Positions 26,592 to 34,909 of a stretch of 64,000 nucleotides of DNA are shown piece after piece. The stretch spans positions 62,001-126,000 of the forward strand of contig JBDHSK010000001.1 in assembly GCA_039808025.1 (NCBI GenBank), written 5' to 3'. The DNA comes from Sandaracinobacteroides sp039808025 (GTDB lineage Bacteria; Pseudomonadota; Alphaproteobacteria; Sphingomonadales; Sphingomonadaceae). The notes below the pieces were generated by a model that searched no databases, was not told the DNA's origin, and saw only the letters and a list, made by a program, of their open reading frames with translations. Made by a program: the position numbers and the translations under genes. The first letter of the stretch is position 1. Every line of letters starts with the position of its first letter.

Positions 26592-28514
26592 TCACTTCAG
26601 GGGCATGATGGCGCGCACGATATGTTCGGCGGCCTGCTGCGGTGTCATATCTGTGGTGTTCACGCGAATCTCGGGGTTGAGCGGCGGTTCATAGGGGCTG
26701 TCCACCCCGGTGAAATTCGCCAGCTGGCCACTGCGGGCCTTCTTGTACAACCCCTTCACATCGCGGGCCTCGGCCACTTCCAGCGGGGTATCAACGAAGA
26801 TCTCGATGAACTCACCATCGGGCAGCATGGCGCGCACCATGTCGCGCTCGGCTCGGAAGGGCGAGATGAAGGCGGTGATCACCACCAGCCCGGCATCAGC
26901 CATCAGCTTCGCCACTTCCCCCACCCGGCGGATGTTCTCGATACGATCCGCCTCGGTAAAACCCAGATCCTTGTTGAGCCCGTGGCGCACATTGTCGCCG
27001 TCTAGCAGGAAGGTATGGCGGTTCATCAGCGCCAGCAGCTTCTCGACTTCGTTGGCGATGGTCGATTTCCCGGCACCCGACAGGCCAGTGAACCACAATA
27101 CCCGCGGCTTCTGGCTCTTCATGGCCGCATGCATCTCGCGGGTGATGTCGGTTGCCTGCCAGTGCACATTCTGGGCACGGCGCAGGCTGAAGTGCAGCAT
27201 GCCGGCCGCCACCGTGCGGTTGGTGATCTTGTCGACCAGAATGAACCCGCCAAGGGTCCGGTTATCGGCATATGGCTCAAAGACGATCGCCCGATCGGTT
27301 GTGATTTCCGCGACACCTATGGCGTTCAGCTCAAGCGTCTTGGCAGCCAGATGTTCCAGCGTGTTGACGTTGATCTGATATTTCGGCTGATGAACGGTAA
27401 CCGATACCGACTGTGTTGCCAGTTTCAGCCAGTACGACCGGCCGACGATCATCGGGTCGTCGTCCATCCAGATGATCGTTGCCTCGAACTGGTCGGCGGT
27501 TTGCGGCGGCGTATCGGCCACAGCGATCACACTGCCGCGCGAACAGTCGATCTCGTCGGCAAGACAGAGGGTGACCGACTGCCCGGCGACCGCCTCGTCG
27601 AGGTCGCCGTCATAAGTCACGATGCGGCTGATGGCGCTGGTCCGGCCGCCTGGCACCACCCGAACGGTGTCCCCCACCGCCACCCGGCCCGAAGCCAGCA
27701 GCCCGGAAAAGCCACGAAAATCGAGGTCGGGCCGGTTCACCCATTGCACCGGCATGGCAAAGGGCTTGCGCTGATCGGCAACCTGATCGACATCGACGGT
27801 TTCCAGATGCGTCATCAGGGTCGGGCCATCATACCACGGGGTGTTGGCCGACCGGCTGGTGATGTTGTCACCCTTGAAACCGGAAATCGGGATGGCGGTG
27901 AAATCGGTGATGCCGATTTCAGAAGCAAAGGCCCGATAGTCGCTGACGATCGATTCAAAGACATCGCGGCTGTAATCGACCAGGTCCATCTTGTTGACGG
28001 CCAGCACGATGTTGCGAATGCCGATCAGCTTCGCCAGATAGCTGTGCCGGCGTGTCTGGGTCAGCACCCCCTTGCGGGCATCGACGAGGATGATGGCGAG
28101 ATCGGCGGTCGAAGCCCCAGTCACCATGTTGCGGGTATATTGTTCGTGGCCCGGTGTATCGGCAACGATGAACTTGCGCTTTTCGGTCACGAAAAACCGA
28201 TAGGCGACATCGATGGTGATGCCCTGCTCACGTTCGGCGGCAAGACCATCGACCAGCAGGGCAAAATCGATCTCCTGCCCCTGGGTTCCCACCCGCCGGC
28301 TGTCGTCCTCCAGCGCCGCCAGCTGATCCTCGAAGATCATCTTGCTGTCGTACAAAAGCCGGCCGATCAGCGTCGACTTGCCATCGTCAACCGATCCGCA
28401 GGTGATGAAGCGCAACAGCGTCTTGTTCTGGTGCTGCGCCAGATAGGCGTCGATATCCTCGGCAATCAGGGCATCAACCTGATAGGCCGACCCGGCTGTC
28501 TCCACCTCGGCCAT
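26592..28514 (-). CDS. cysNC: bifunctional sulfate adenylyltransferase subunit 1 / adenylylsulfate kinase
   Basis: 640-residue fusion. The N-terminal GTPase part (CysN) has GSVDDGKST at about 41-49, DTPGHEQYTRNM and NKMDL, and drives ATP sulfurylase. The C-terminal APS kinase part (CysC) starts around residue 455 with the P-loop GLSGAGKST and turns APS into PAPS. The product is therefore PAPS, the sulfuryl donor. The start at 28514 shares a base with the cysD stop region, so the two are coupled. No cysH or sulfite reductase gene is present in the window. Confidence 0.96.
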   Translation of the reverse strand: MAEVETAGSAYQVDALIAEDIDAYLAQHQNKTLLRFITCGSVDDGKSTLIGRLLYDSKMIFEDQLAALEDDSRRVGTQGQEIDFALLVDGLAAEREQGITIDVAYRFFVTEKRKFIVADTPGHEQYTRNMVTGASTADLAIILVDARKGVLTQTRRHSYLAKLIGIRNIVLAVNKMDLVDYSRDVFESIVSDYRAFASEIGITDFTAIPISGFKGDNITSRSANTPWYDGPTLMTHLETVDVDQVADQRKPFAMPVQWVNRPDLDFRGFSGLLASGRVAVGDTVRVVPGGRTSAISRIVTYDGDLDEAVAGQSVTLCLADEIDCSRGSVIAVADTPPQTADQFEATIIWMDDDPMIVGRSYWLKLATQSVSVTVHQPKYQINVNTLEHLAAKTLELNAIGVAEITTDRAIVFEPYADNRTLGGFILVDKITNRTVAAGMLHFSLRRAQNVHWQATDITREMHAAMKSQKPRVLWFTGLSGAGKSTIANEVEKLLALMNRHTFLLDGDNVRHGLNKDLGFTEADRIENIRRVGEVAKLMADAGLVVITAFISPFRAERDMVRAMLPDGEFIEIFVDTPLEVAEARDVKGLYKKARSGQLANFTGVDSPYEPPLNPEIRVNTTDMTPQQAAEHIVRAIMPLK

Positions 28515-29428
28515 CAGAAATATCCCTCCTGCTTCTTCTTCTCCATTCCGGCGCCGCCGGAATCCTTGTCGATGGCGCGGCCCTGCCGTTCACTGGTGGT
28601 GGTAAGCAGGGTTTCCTGGATCACTTCGTTCAAGGTGGCGGCCTCGCTTTCGATGGCGCCGGTCAGCGGGTAGCAACCCAGAGTGCGGAACCGGATCGAC
28701 CGCTCGACAGGCACTTCCCCCGGTCGCAGCGGAAAGCGATCATCATCGACCATCAGCAACATGCCATCGCGCTCGACCGTCGGGCGGCGGGCAGCGAAAT
28801 ACAGCGGCACGATCGGGATGTCGTTGAGGCCGATATACTGCCAGACATCAAGTTCGGTCCAGTTGGAGATGGGAAAGACCCGGATGCTTTCGCCCCTGGC
28901 CTTGCGTGCGTTATAGAGGTTCCACAGTTCCGGGCGCTGGTTCTTGGGGTCCCAGCCGTGGCTGCTGGTCCGGAACGAAAAGATCCGCTCCTTGGCGCGG
29001 CTCTTTTCCTCGTCGCGCCGTGCGCCGCCAAAGGCGGCATCAAAGCCATATTTATCAAGCGCCTGCTTCAGACCCTCGGTCTTCCACAAGTCGGTATGCA
29101 GGGCGCCGTGATCGAACGGATTGATCCCGCGCGCCTTGGCCTCGGGGTTCTGGTAGACCAGCAACTCCATGCCGCTTTCGCGTGCCATGCGGTCGCGTAG
29201 CTCATACATCGCCCGGAACTTCCAGGTGGTATCGACATGCAGCAACGGGAACGGCGGCGGCGATGGATAAAAGGCCTTGCGGGCCAGATGCAGCATCACG
29301 GCCGAATCCTTGCCGACCGAATAGAGCATCACCGGGCGCTCGGCTTCGGCCACCACCTCGCGCATGATGTGGATGCTCTCGGCCTCGAGGCGTTCGAGAT
29401 GGGTAAGGGCGCGAGTCACAGATTCCAT
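28514..29428 (-). CDS. cysD: sulfate adenylyltransferase subunit 2
   Basis: 304-residue PP-loop ATP pyrophosphatase-type subunit that makes APS from sulfate and ATP together with CysN. The PP-loop SVGKDSAVMLHLARKAF lies near residues 37-53; GGARRDEEKSRAKERIFSFR and the closing YPLTGAIESEA are typical. The ATG at 29428 lies 13 bases inside the end of the upstream SDR gene, so sulfate activation is translated from the same message as that SDR. Confidence 0.96.
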   Translation of the reverse strand: MESVTRALTHLERLEAESIHIMREVVAEAERPVMLYSVGKDSAVMLHLARKAFYPSPPPFPLLHVDTTWKFRAMYELRDRMARESGMELLVYQNPEAKARGINPFDHGALHTDLWKTEGLKQALDKYGFDAAFGGARRDEEKSRAKERIFSFRTSSHGWDPKNQRPELWNLYNARKARGESIRVFPISNWTELDVWQYIGLNDIPIVPLYFAARRPTVERDGMLLMVDDDRFPLRPGEVPVERSIRFRTLGCYPLTGAIESEAATLNEVIQETLLTTTSERQGRAIDKDSGGAGMEKKKQEGYF

Positions 29429-30192
29429 CCTCCGTCACAACTGATCGTCTGTCCGGTCACATAACCGGCCCGCCGCGAGGCCAGAAATACGGCTGTTTCA
29501 GCAACCTCTTCGGGCAGGCCATAGCGATGCAGTGCAATGGTCGCCTGAACGGTCCGATGCCACTCGGAATCGAAAGCGGTATCCTTAAGGCGATGGAAAA
29601 TCCCGGCGTCAATAACCCCGATGGCTATGGTATTGGCGCGAATGCCATGGCCACCCTCCTCGCGGGCAATCCCCTTCATCAACTGCTGGATCGCCCCCTT
29701 GGGAGCCACCGACAACACGTCACGCTCAGGCCACTTCACCACTCCGGCAGAGCCGACATGCACATAGGAACCGCCCTGTTTGCGCAATTCCGGCAGAGTG
29801 GCGTGAACGATATTGAAAAATCCGTTCACATCATTGTCGACCACCCGCCGCCAGTCTTCCGGGGTCACCTCGCCTATCCTTTTCATCTGGATATCATAGC
29901 CGGTGGCAACCACTACGGTATGCAGAACCCCGAATTTTTCCACCAGCGCCGCCACGGCCGAGATGATCGACGCGCAATCCGTCACATCGAGAGCCACCAG
30001 TTCTGCCTTGCGGCCATTCTCCCGCACATCGGCTGCCGCCTGTTCCGCTCCATCACGGTTGTGACGGTAGGCAATGGCCACGTCAGTGCCAGCGGCCGCC
30101 AGTCGCTCGGCAATCACCCGCCCCGTTCCGCCACTGCCGCCAACGACAAGCGCCACACCCGCAGGAAAATCATCACCCAGAGAACGAATCAC
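29416..30192 (-). CDS. atypical SDR family protein lacking the catalytic Tyr
   Basis: SDR-fold protein of 258 residues heading the cys-containing operon. The start is GTG 30192, with GGGAG six bases upstream; the longer frame to 30267 has no ribosome site. The Rossmann motif is VVGGSGGTG. Where NNAG is expected it reads VVVATGYD. Aligning the following lysine (KGAIQQL) with YxxxK puts Ser (SVAPK) in the place of the active Tyr. The C-terminal ISCDGGWNL is normal. Either a different residue serves as acid-base or the protein binds rather than converts its ligand. Its gene overlaps cysD by 13 bases. Confidence 0.82.
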   Translation of the reverse strand: MIRSLGDDFPAGVALVVGGSGGTGRVIAERLAAAGTDVAIAYRHNRDGAEQAAADVRENGRKAELVALDVTDCASIISAVAALVEKFGVLHTVVVATGYDIQMKRIGEVTPEDWRRVVDNDVNGFFNIVHATLPELRKQGGSYVHVGSAGVVKWPERDVLSVAPKGAIQQLMKGIAREEGGHGIRANTIAIGVIDAGIFHRLKDTAFDSEWHRTVQATIALHRYGLPEEVAETAVFLASRRAGYVTGQTISCDGGWNL

Positions 30193-30405
30193 ACCTGACT
30201 CCCAATTTTGGCCATTGATTTTCGCTATTGCACAAAATTCACCCTGTGTCGACACGCAATTTAACATTCTTGGCTTTTTATTTTTTTGTTTGCGTATCCA
30301 AAACGTGGCCCGTGGCGAGCGTTTGCGTAAAAAATATCATCATTTTGGCCGATTGCCCGATGCGGCCAATTGATTTGCCGGCCAGCTTCCCATACCTCTG
30401 AAACC
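30193..30405. promoter_or_regulatory. divergent promoter region with direct TTTGCGTA motifs
   Basis: AT-rich 213-base gap between the SDR-cys operon (leftward) and the Lrp/AsnC gene (rightward). TTTGCGTAT at 30289-30297 and TTTGCGTAA at 30322-30330 are direct repeats 33 bases apart, three helical turns. ACGCAA at 30254-30259 is a half-match on the other strand. All match the WTACGCAWW motif of the island. A T-rich run (30275-30288) lies next to the first copy. Confidence 0.6.
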
Positions 30406-31374
30406 ATGAACGACATCACCGGCAAGAAACCGCTCGACCTTCATGACGAAGCGATCATCCGCCTGCTCAGGGAAGACGGGCGCATGCATGTGCGAACCAT
30501 TGCCGAGCGCGTGGGCCTGAACGACGCGACGGTTCGGTCACGCATCCGTCGGCTCGAAGAGGCGGGCATCATGCGGGTGGTGGCCCGTGTCGATCTGGCA
30601 GCTGCCGGCTTCCCCTATTCCTGCCTGGTGGGCCTTCGCACCCGTGGCCGGGATTTCGATGAGGTCAGCCGCCACCTGCTGGAAATCGACGAGGTGGTTT
30701 CGGTATTGTCGGTGATCGGTCGCAACGATCTTGAGATCCAGATCATTGCCCGCTCGCTCGACGAGCTGAATACCCTGCTTGCCACCAGGATCCCCACCAT
30801 TCCCGGCATCATGTCTACCGAATCCGCACTCGCAATGAAGATCTACAAATATGTCCAGCCCTGGGGGCGGTTCGATGCCGAATCACCGGGGCAGGGTGTG
30901 CTCGCCATGACCCCGCTCGATCTCACGGAAATCGACCATCAGATCCTCGACCGGCTGACTGTCGACGCACGGGTAAGCAATCGCGAGATCGCGCGCGAAC
31001 TCGGCCTGACCGAGGGCACCATTCGCATGCGTCTGAAACGGTTGACCGATGAAAAGGCGATCCATGTCACAGCCGTCACCAGCTATGATCACCTGCCTGA
31101 TCCGCTGGTTTCCTATCTGTGGATCGATGTCGATACCGCCCACACCATCGCCGCTGTCGCAGCCGCCCTCGCCAACCAGCCGGAAATCACCTACGTCGCC
31201 TCGCTGGTCGGCCGTGCCGACATTCTGGCCATCACCTGGGTACGCGACGCCACGCAACTGGCGCAATACCTCCACAACGCCATTGGCCATCTGCCCGGAA
31301 TCGGCCGCATCCACTACGAACTGACGCACCAGCTCATCAAGCACGACTATCGGCTCACCACCATCGTCCAGTAA
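30406..31374 (+). CDS. Lrp/AsnC family regulator with two tandem modules
   Basis: 322-residue DNA-binding regulator built from two complete Lrp/AsnC modules, each a winged-helix part followed by an effector-binding RAM-like part. The first HTH includes LLREDGRMHVRTIAERVGL with ATVRSRIRRLEEAGI; the second starts at about residue 168 with IDHQILDRLTVDARVSNR and EGTIRMRLKRLTDEKAI. Ordinary members are about 150 residues with one module. A dimer-like unit in a single chain could bind paired sites spaced along one DNA face, as seen in its own promoter region. ATG 30406 is chosen; TTG 30370 would add 12 residues. Probable local regulator of the island. Confidence 0.88.
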   Translation: MNDITGKKPLDLHDEAIIRLLREDGRMHVRTIAERVGLNDATVRSRIRRLEEAGIMRVVARVDLAAAGFPYSCLVGLRTRGRDFDEVSRHLLEIDEVVSVLSVIGRNDLEIQIIARSLDELNTLLATRIPTIPGIMSTESALAMKIYKYVQPWGRFDAESPGQGVLAMTPLDLTEIDHQILDRLTVDARVSNREIARELGLTEGTIRMRLKRLTDEKAIHVTAVTSYDHLPDPLVSYLWIDVDTAHTIAAVAAALANQPEITYVASLVGRADILAITWVRDATQLAQYLHNAIGHLPGIGRIHYELTHQLIKHDYRLTTIVQ

Positions 31375-31472
31375 CCTTACATTACGCAAAGCGTAGCAAT
31401 TTGTCAACGATTTCACGAAATGCGTTGACAACGGCACGATAATCCATAACAATCCGTCAAAAGGAGATTCTT
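31375..31472. promoter_or_regulatory. promoter region with a perfect TACGC-AAA-GCGTA inverted repeat
   Basis: The inverted repeat lies at 31383-31395, directly after the Lrp/AsnC gene and upstream of the SnoaL-SDR pair. It is the most symmetric copy of the island motif. TTGACA at 31425-31430 is a good -35; TAACAA at 31447-31452 with a 16-base spacer is a possible -10. If so, the inverted repeat is just upstream of the promoter, a position suited to activation. Confidence 0.6.
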
Positions 31473-31916
31473 ATGGATTCCTCTGCACGCCGCAGACATG
31501 TGCGCCACCTGTTCGAGGAGATGATCACCGCATTCGGGCAGAAAGATTTCCCGACTTTCGCCCGGTACGTGCACGAAAATGCCCTGTTCGAGTGGCCGTA
31601 TCTGCCTCTCAAATCCTTCCCGCACAGCCTGCGCGGCCGTGACGCCTTCATCGATGCCGCAAAGGCCGGCATGGCTAATTCCGACGGCTATAACCACAGG
31701 GTCGACCAATGGTACGACCAACTCGATCCCGACATGCTCATTGTCGAATACCATTCCGATTCCCGCCTGCGCCAATCGGGGGCGCGCTATGCCAACCGCT
31801 ATCTCGGCATTCTGCGGTTTTCCGGTGACGAGGTGGTGTACTGGAAAGAGTATGTGAACCCGCTGCCTATTCTCGAAGCCTATGGTGAGTTCGTGAACGA
31901 GGCGGTGCAGGCCTGA
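31473..31916 (+). CDS. SnoaL-like / NTF2-fold protein
   Basis: 147-residue protein of the NTF2 superfamily (SnoaL, ketosteroid isomerase and limonene epoxide hydrolase are known members). Fold markers are the N-terminal helix (ARRRHVRHLFEEMITAFGQK), the FARYVHENALFEWPY strand region and the final KEYVNPLPILEAYGEF. The ATG is preceded by AAGGAG at 31461-31466. It could act as isomerase, cyclase or hydrolase on a small polar-aromatic or terpenoid substrate; catalytic residues cannot be assigned without alignment. It is 34 bases ahead of an SDR gene. Confidence 0.75.
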   Translation: MDSSARRRHVRHLFEEMITAFGQKDFPTFARYVHENALFEWPYLPLKSFPHSLRGRDAFIDAAKAGMANSDGYNHRVDQWYDQLDPDMLIVEYHSDSRLRQSGARYANRYLGILRFSGDEVVYWKEYVNPLPILEAYGEFVNEAVQA

Positions 31917-31950
31917 TCCACCCCACATTTCCAGCAGGAGGACGCCGTCA

Positions 31951-32949
31951 ATGCCATCCATCCTGATAACCGGCGCCTCTTCCGGTTTCGGCAGGGATAC
32001 CGCCATCGCCCTTGCGAACAGGGGGTGGCGTGTCTGTGCCGCCATGCGCGAGCCCGGGAAATCGTGGCTGGGCCCCGAACAGGGCACAGCTTGCGGAAAA
32101 GCCGGAGACATTGAAGCCGGCCACATTGTCGGGATCGCACTCGATGTCACCAGGCCCGACAGCATCACTGCGGCCGTTGACAGCGCGCTGACACTCTGCG
32201 GCGGCACCATCGATGTATTATTGAACAATGCCGGCTATTCCGTGCTTGGGGCCTTCGAAGACCTCTCGGACGCCGATTGCCGCGCCCAGATGGAGACCAA
32301 TTTCTTTGGCGTCCTCGGCATGACCCGCGCTGTGTTGCCGGCGATGCGCGCGGCCAGATCAGGGCGGATCCTGGTGGTGTCCAGCAATGCCGTCAATGCA
32401 CCCCACCCCCTGCTCAGCCTCTACGCCGCCTCAAAATGGGCGCTCGAGGGCTGGGCTGAAGGCCTGGCCATGGAAATCGCACCGTTCGGTATCGAGCTCG
32501 CGCTGCTGCAGCCGGGTGCACACCGCACGGAATTCGCACGCAATGTCCAGTTCATTGACGGAGCCGCCGGGCCTTATGCCCGCTGGCTGCAATCCTCAGC
32601 ACCCGGCATCGCCAAACTCGACGCCTGGGGCCGCGACCCTGCACTTGGGGTGGCGGAAATCGTCGCCGCCGTAACGGCTGAAAAAGTGCCATTCCGCCAA
32701 CAACTGGGGCCCGACAGTCAACTGTTCGCTGCACTCAAGGGCAAGGCTCCTTACGAGGTCAGGGCCCTTCTGGTACGGGCAATCTGTGGTCTGCCGGCCG
32801 CCGGCGCCTTTACCGGAAAACCCCCGGCATCAGTTCAGCACCCGGTCCTCGATCAGATCGTGGCAGCGGCGCTGGCCGATGCAGCCGGCGATCCGGCCCT
32901 TTCGGCCACGATTGCCACCCTGTGCGGCCTGGCGGAAGCACCCCGATAA
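31951..32949 (+). CDS. SDR family oxidoreductase, extended C-terminus
   Basis: 332-residue SDR with TGASSGFG, NNAG, Ser in LVVSSNAV and YAASK. The core ends near residue 240 and about 80 further residues follow (GKAPYEVRALLVRAICGLP and onward), longer than classical SDRs. The 17-beta-hydroxysteroid dehydrogenase type with the sequence GFG in the first motif is the nearest known pattern. Ribosome site AGGAGG lies upstream of ATG 31951. Forms an operon with the SnoaL-like gene. Confidence 0.87.
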   Translation: MPSILITGASSGFGRDTAIALANRGWRVCAAMREPGKSWLGPEQGTACGKAGDIEAGHIVGIALDVTRPDSITAAVDSALTLCGGTIDVLLNNAGYSVLGAFEDLSDADCRAQMETNFFGVLGMTRAVLPAMRAARSGRILVVSSNAVNAPHPLLSLYAASKWALEGWAEGLAMEIAPFGIELALLQPGAHRTEFARNVQFIDGAAGPYARWLQSSAPGIAKLDAWGRDPALGVAEIVAAVTAEKVPFRQQLGPDSQLFAALKGKAPYEVRALLVRAICGLPAAGAFTGKPPASVQHPVLDQIVAAALADAAGDPALSATIATLCGLAEAPR

Positions 32950-33015
32950 AACAGGTTCCTTCCGCCCGGACGCAGGTGCCGCAGCCAGCGGCTGCAGTCC
33001 GGCCCTGCCCGGCTC

Positions 33016-33561
33016 TCAGGCGCTGGCTGGCGGGATACCCTGCATCTGGGCATCGATGATCCGCCGCTTCATCGGCGCCACCCAATCCCGCTCCAGCGCT
33101 TCGTGCAGCAGGCCAGCCGCTTTCAGCTCGTCACACAGTTTCATCTGGTGGCCGATATCAAACAGATCATATTGCGACGAAAACTTGCCATTCCCGCCAT
33201 AGGTGATGAAGCTCACCCCTTCGGTTTCATAGAAACTGCCATCCGGACGTTTCCCGGGGCCGCGATTGACCCAGCGGCTGAAAATCCGCTCTCCATTCAC
33301 GGCAAAATCGACGATGGGGAAACTCCAGCCTGCCCAACCCGACCCGACATCCATATCGCGTCCGTAATGAGTCTGGCGGATTTCGGCGCGACTGCGGGCG
33401 AACACCGGCATCACCCCGCCATAGGGGCAGAAATAGGTGGCATCCTCGTGGTACAGTTCGTCGGCGATCCACGCCCAATGATTACGGCGCTCCGCCTCGA
33501 CGAAGGCATCGCGCAGCCGCACGATCGCCGCTTCAACCTCTGCTCTCGGATAGGTCATCAT
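33016..33561 (-). CDS. SnoaL-like / NTF2-fold protein
   Basis: 181-residue protein with an NTF2-like layout: helix IVRLRDAFVEAERRNHWAW, then ADELYHEDATYFCPYGG, and strands through FSRWVNRGPGKRPDGSFYE and GVSFITYGGNGKFSSQYDLFD. Such proteins in Sphingomonadales catabolic regions are usually annotated nuclear transport factor 2 family and have no assigned reaction. Two ATGs (33561, 33558) follow GGGAG. A single gene, convergent with the SDR at 32949 and divergent from the sulfotransferase. Confidence 0.75.
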   Translation of the reverse strand: MMTYPRAEVEAAIVRLRDAFVEAERRNHWAWIADELYHEDATYFCPYGGVMPVFARSRAEIRQTHYGRDMDVGSGWAGWSFPIVDFAVNGERIFSRWVNRGPGKRPDGSFYETEGVSFITYGGNGKFSSQYDLFDIGHQMKLCDELKAAGLLHEALERDWVAPMKRRIIDAQMQGIPPASA

Positions 33562-33688
33562 ACTCTCCCGCTTGTCGGGTGCAGCATACCCCCGGAACGC
33601 ATCCTGTCAATATGGTATTTACAGATTGCACGGTAATTTTGCTTGTGTTACTACGCAAATCAGTAATCTTGAAACAAGGATTGAACGT
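33562..33688. promoter_or_regulatory. divergent promoter region with one TACGCAAAT motif
   Basis: 127-base AT-rich gap between a SnoaL-like gene (leftward) and the sulfotransferase operon (rightward). TACGCAAAT at 33652-33660 lies 29 bases upstream of the sulfotransferase ATG. It is the single-copy version of the motif found in the other island promoters. Confidence 0.5.
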
Positions 33689-34855
33689 ATGCGTTATGAA
33701 ACCTCGTTCAGGCAGGACACGCTTCTGAGTGCTGCCCGTCAGCGCACCGGGCTTCACGACTTCGGACCGGATCACTTCCTTGAACCCCTGGGGGTGCTGA
33801 CACAGGCCATTGTCAACGAAGCCCGGTTGAACGAGGCCGGTGTTGCTGCCCAGCAGGAACGACTGATCAATGCGCTGTCCAACCGGCTTCGCAAGCAACG
33901 TCTGTTTGCGCGTCACCCCGAGATCCGCGACGAAGAGGTTCAGGTTGCGGTGGTGATCATCGGCTTGCCGCGCACCGGCAGCACCATGCTGCACCGGCTG
34001 TTGTGCGCCTCTCCCCGGGCCACCGCCACCCGCTGGTGGGAAACCATCTTCCCCTTGTCTCGTCGCGAGGACGACGACCGCGATATCGCAGGCCGGCAAG
34101 CCGACGCCGCTCGGCTCGCCCGCCAGCTCGTCGAATCCTCGGCAGGCTTCGAGGCGATTCACCCCCTTGATCCTTACGCCACCGACGAAGAGCTGCCGCT
34201 GATCGAGCAATCCTTTGTGTCCAACATCCCGGAATCGATGATGTACGTTCCAGGTTATGGCGAATGGCTGCTCAACGCCGACCAAAGCCTCGCCTATGGT
34301 GAACTGATCGACTGGCTACGCATCCTCCAGTGGCAGGATCCGGCCCGCCGCGGGCGAAAGTGGATCCTGAAGGCCCCGCATCATCTCACCGCCGTTGCCA
34401 CCGTGCTGGAACAATTCCCCCAGGCCGTCATCGCCATGACTCATCGCCGTGTCGATCATCTCATGGGAAGCTGGTATTCGATGGTCGCCTCACTGACCGG
34501 CGGAAACACCGATCATGATTTCTCGCGCCAACAGGCTCGTCACTGGACAGCGCGGCTGAAGCGCAATCTCGAGGACATGCTGGCCGTGCGCGCGCTCCAC
34601 GAAGACCGTTTCATCGACATTCACTATCGGGGACTGGTGCAGGCGCCGCTCGATCATGCCCGTCGCACCTTTGCCGCCGCCGGCCTTCCTGATAACGATC
34701 AGACCGATCTGGACGCCTGGTCACGATGGCTTGCTGAAAACAAGCGCGACAACCGGCCGTCTCACACCTACCATGTGGAAGATTACGGCATCACGCCGGC
34801 CGAACTGCAACGGTATTTCGCCTTTTACTCCGACCGGTTCGACGCGGATCGCTGA
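33689..34855 (+). CDS. PAPS-dependent sulfotransferase family protein
   Basis: 388-residue cytoplasmic sulfotransferase that should move a sulfuryl group from PAPS to a hydroxyl or amine. The 5'-phosphosulfate loop GLPRTGSTMLHRLL lies near residues 92-105, and the 3'-phosphate site around residue 252 reads RRVDHLMGSWYSM. ATG 33689 has AAGGA 8 bases upstream; the open frame upstream is AT-rich promoter sequence. It heads an operon with the Coq4-like and SnoaL-like genes, and PAPS-making cysD/cysNC and PAP-removing cysQ lie 5-8 kb away under a shared motif. The acceptor is unknown. Confidence 0.87.
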   Translation: MRYETSFRQDTLLSAARQRTGLHDFGPDHFLEPLGVLTQAIVNEARLNEAGVAAQQERLINALSNRLRKQRLFARHPEIRDEEVQVAVVIIGLPRTGSTMLHRLLCASPRATATRWWETIFPLSRREDDDRDIAGRQADAARLARQLVESSAGFEAIHPLDPYATDEELPLIEQSFVSNIPESMMYVPGYGEWLLNADQSLAYGELIDWLRILQWQDPARRGRKWILKAPHHLTAVATVLEQFPQAVIAMTHRRVDHLMGSWYSMVASLTGGNTDHDFSRQQARHWTARLKRNLEDMLAVRALHEDRFIDIHYRGLVQAPLDHARRTFAAAGLPDNDQTDLDAWSRWLAENKRDNRPSHTYHVEDYGITPAELQRYFAFYSDRFDADR

Positions 34856-34909
34856 CCGGGCGTCAACGATCGATCATCACCGGAACGACGCAGGGAAAGG
34901 GCAACCCAC

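Noticed and set aside
27015..28673. 552-codon open frame on the plus strand
   Set aside because: It lies opposite cysNC, which has full motif support; open antisense frames are common in DNA of this GC content.
32975..32998. GCAGCC/GGCTGC hairpin between convergent genes as a terminator
   Set aside because: The stem is only six pairs and no T-run follows on either strand.
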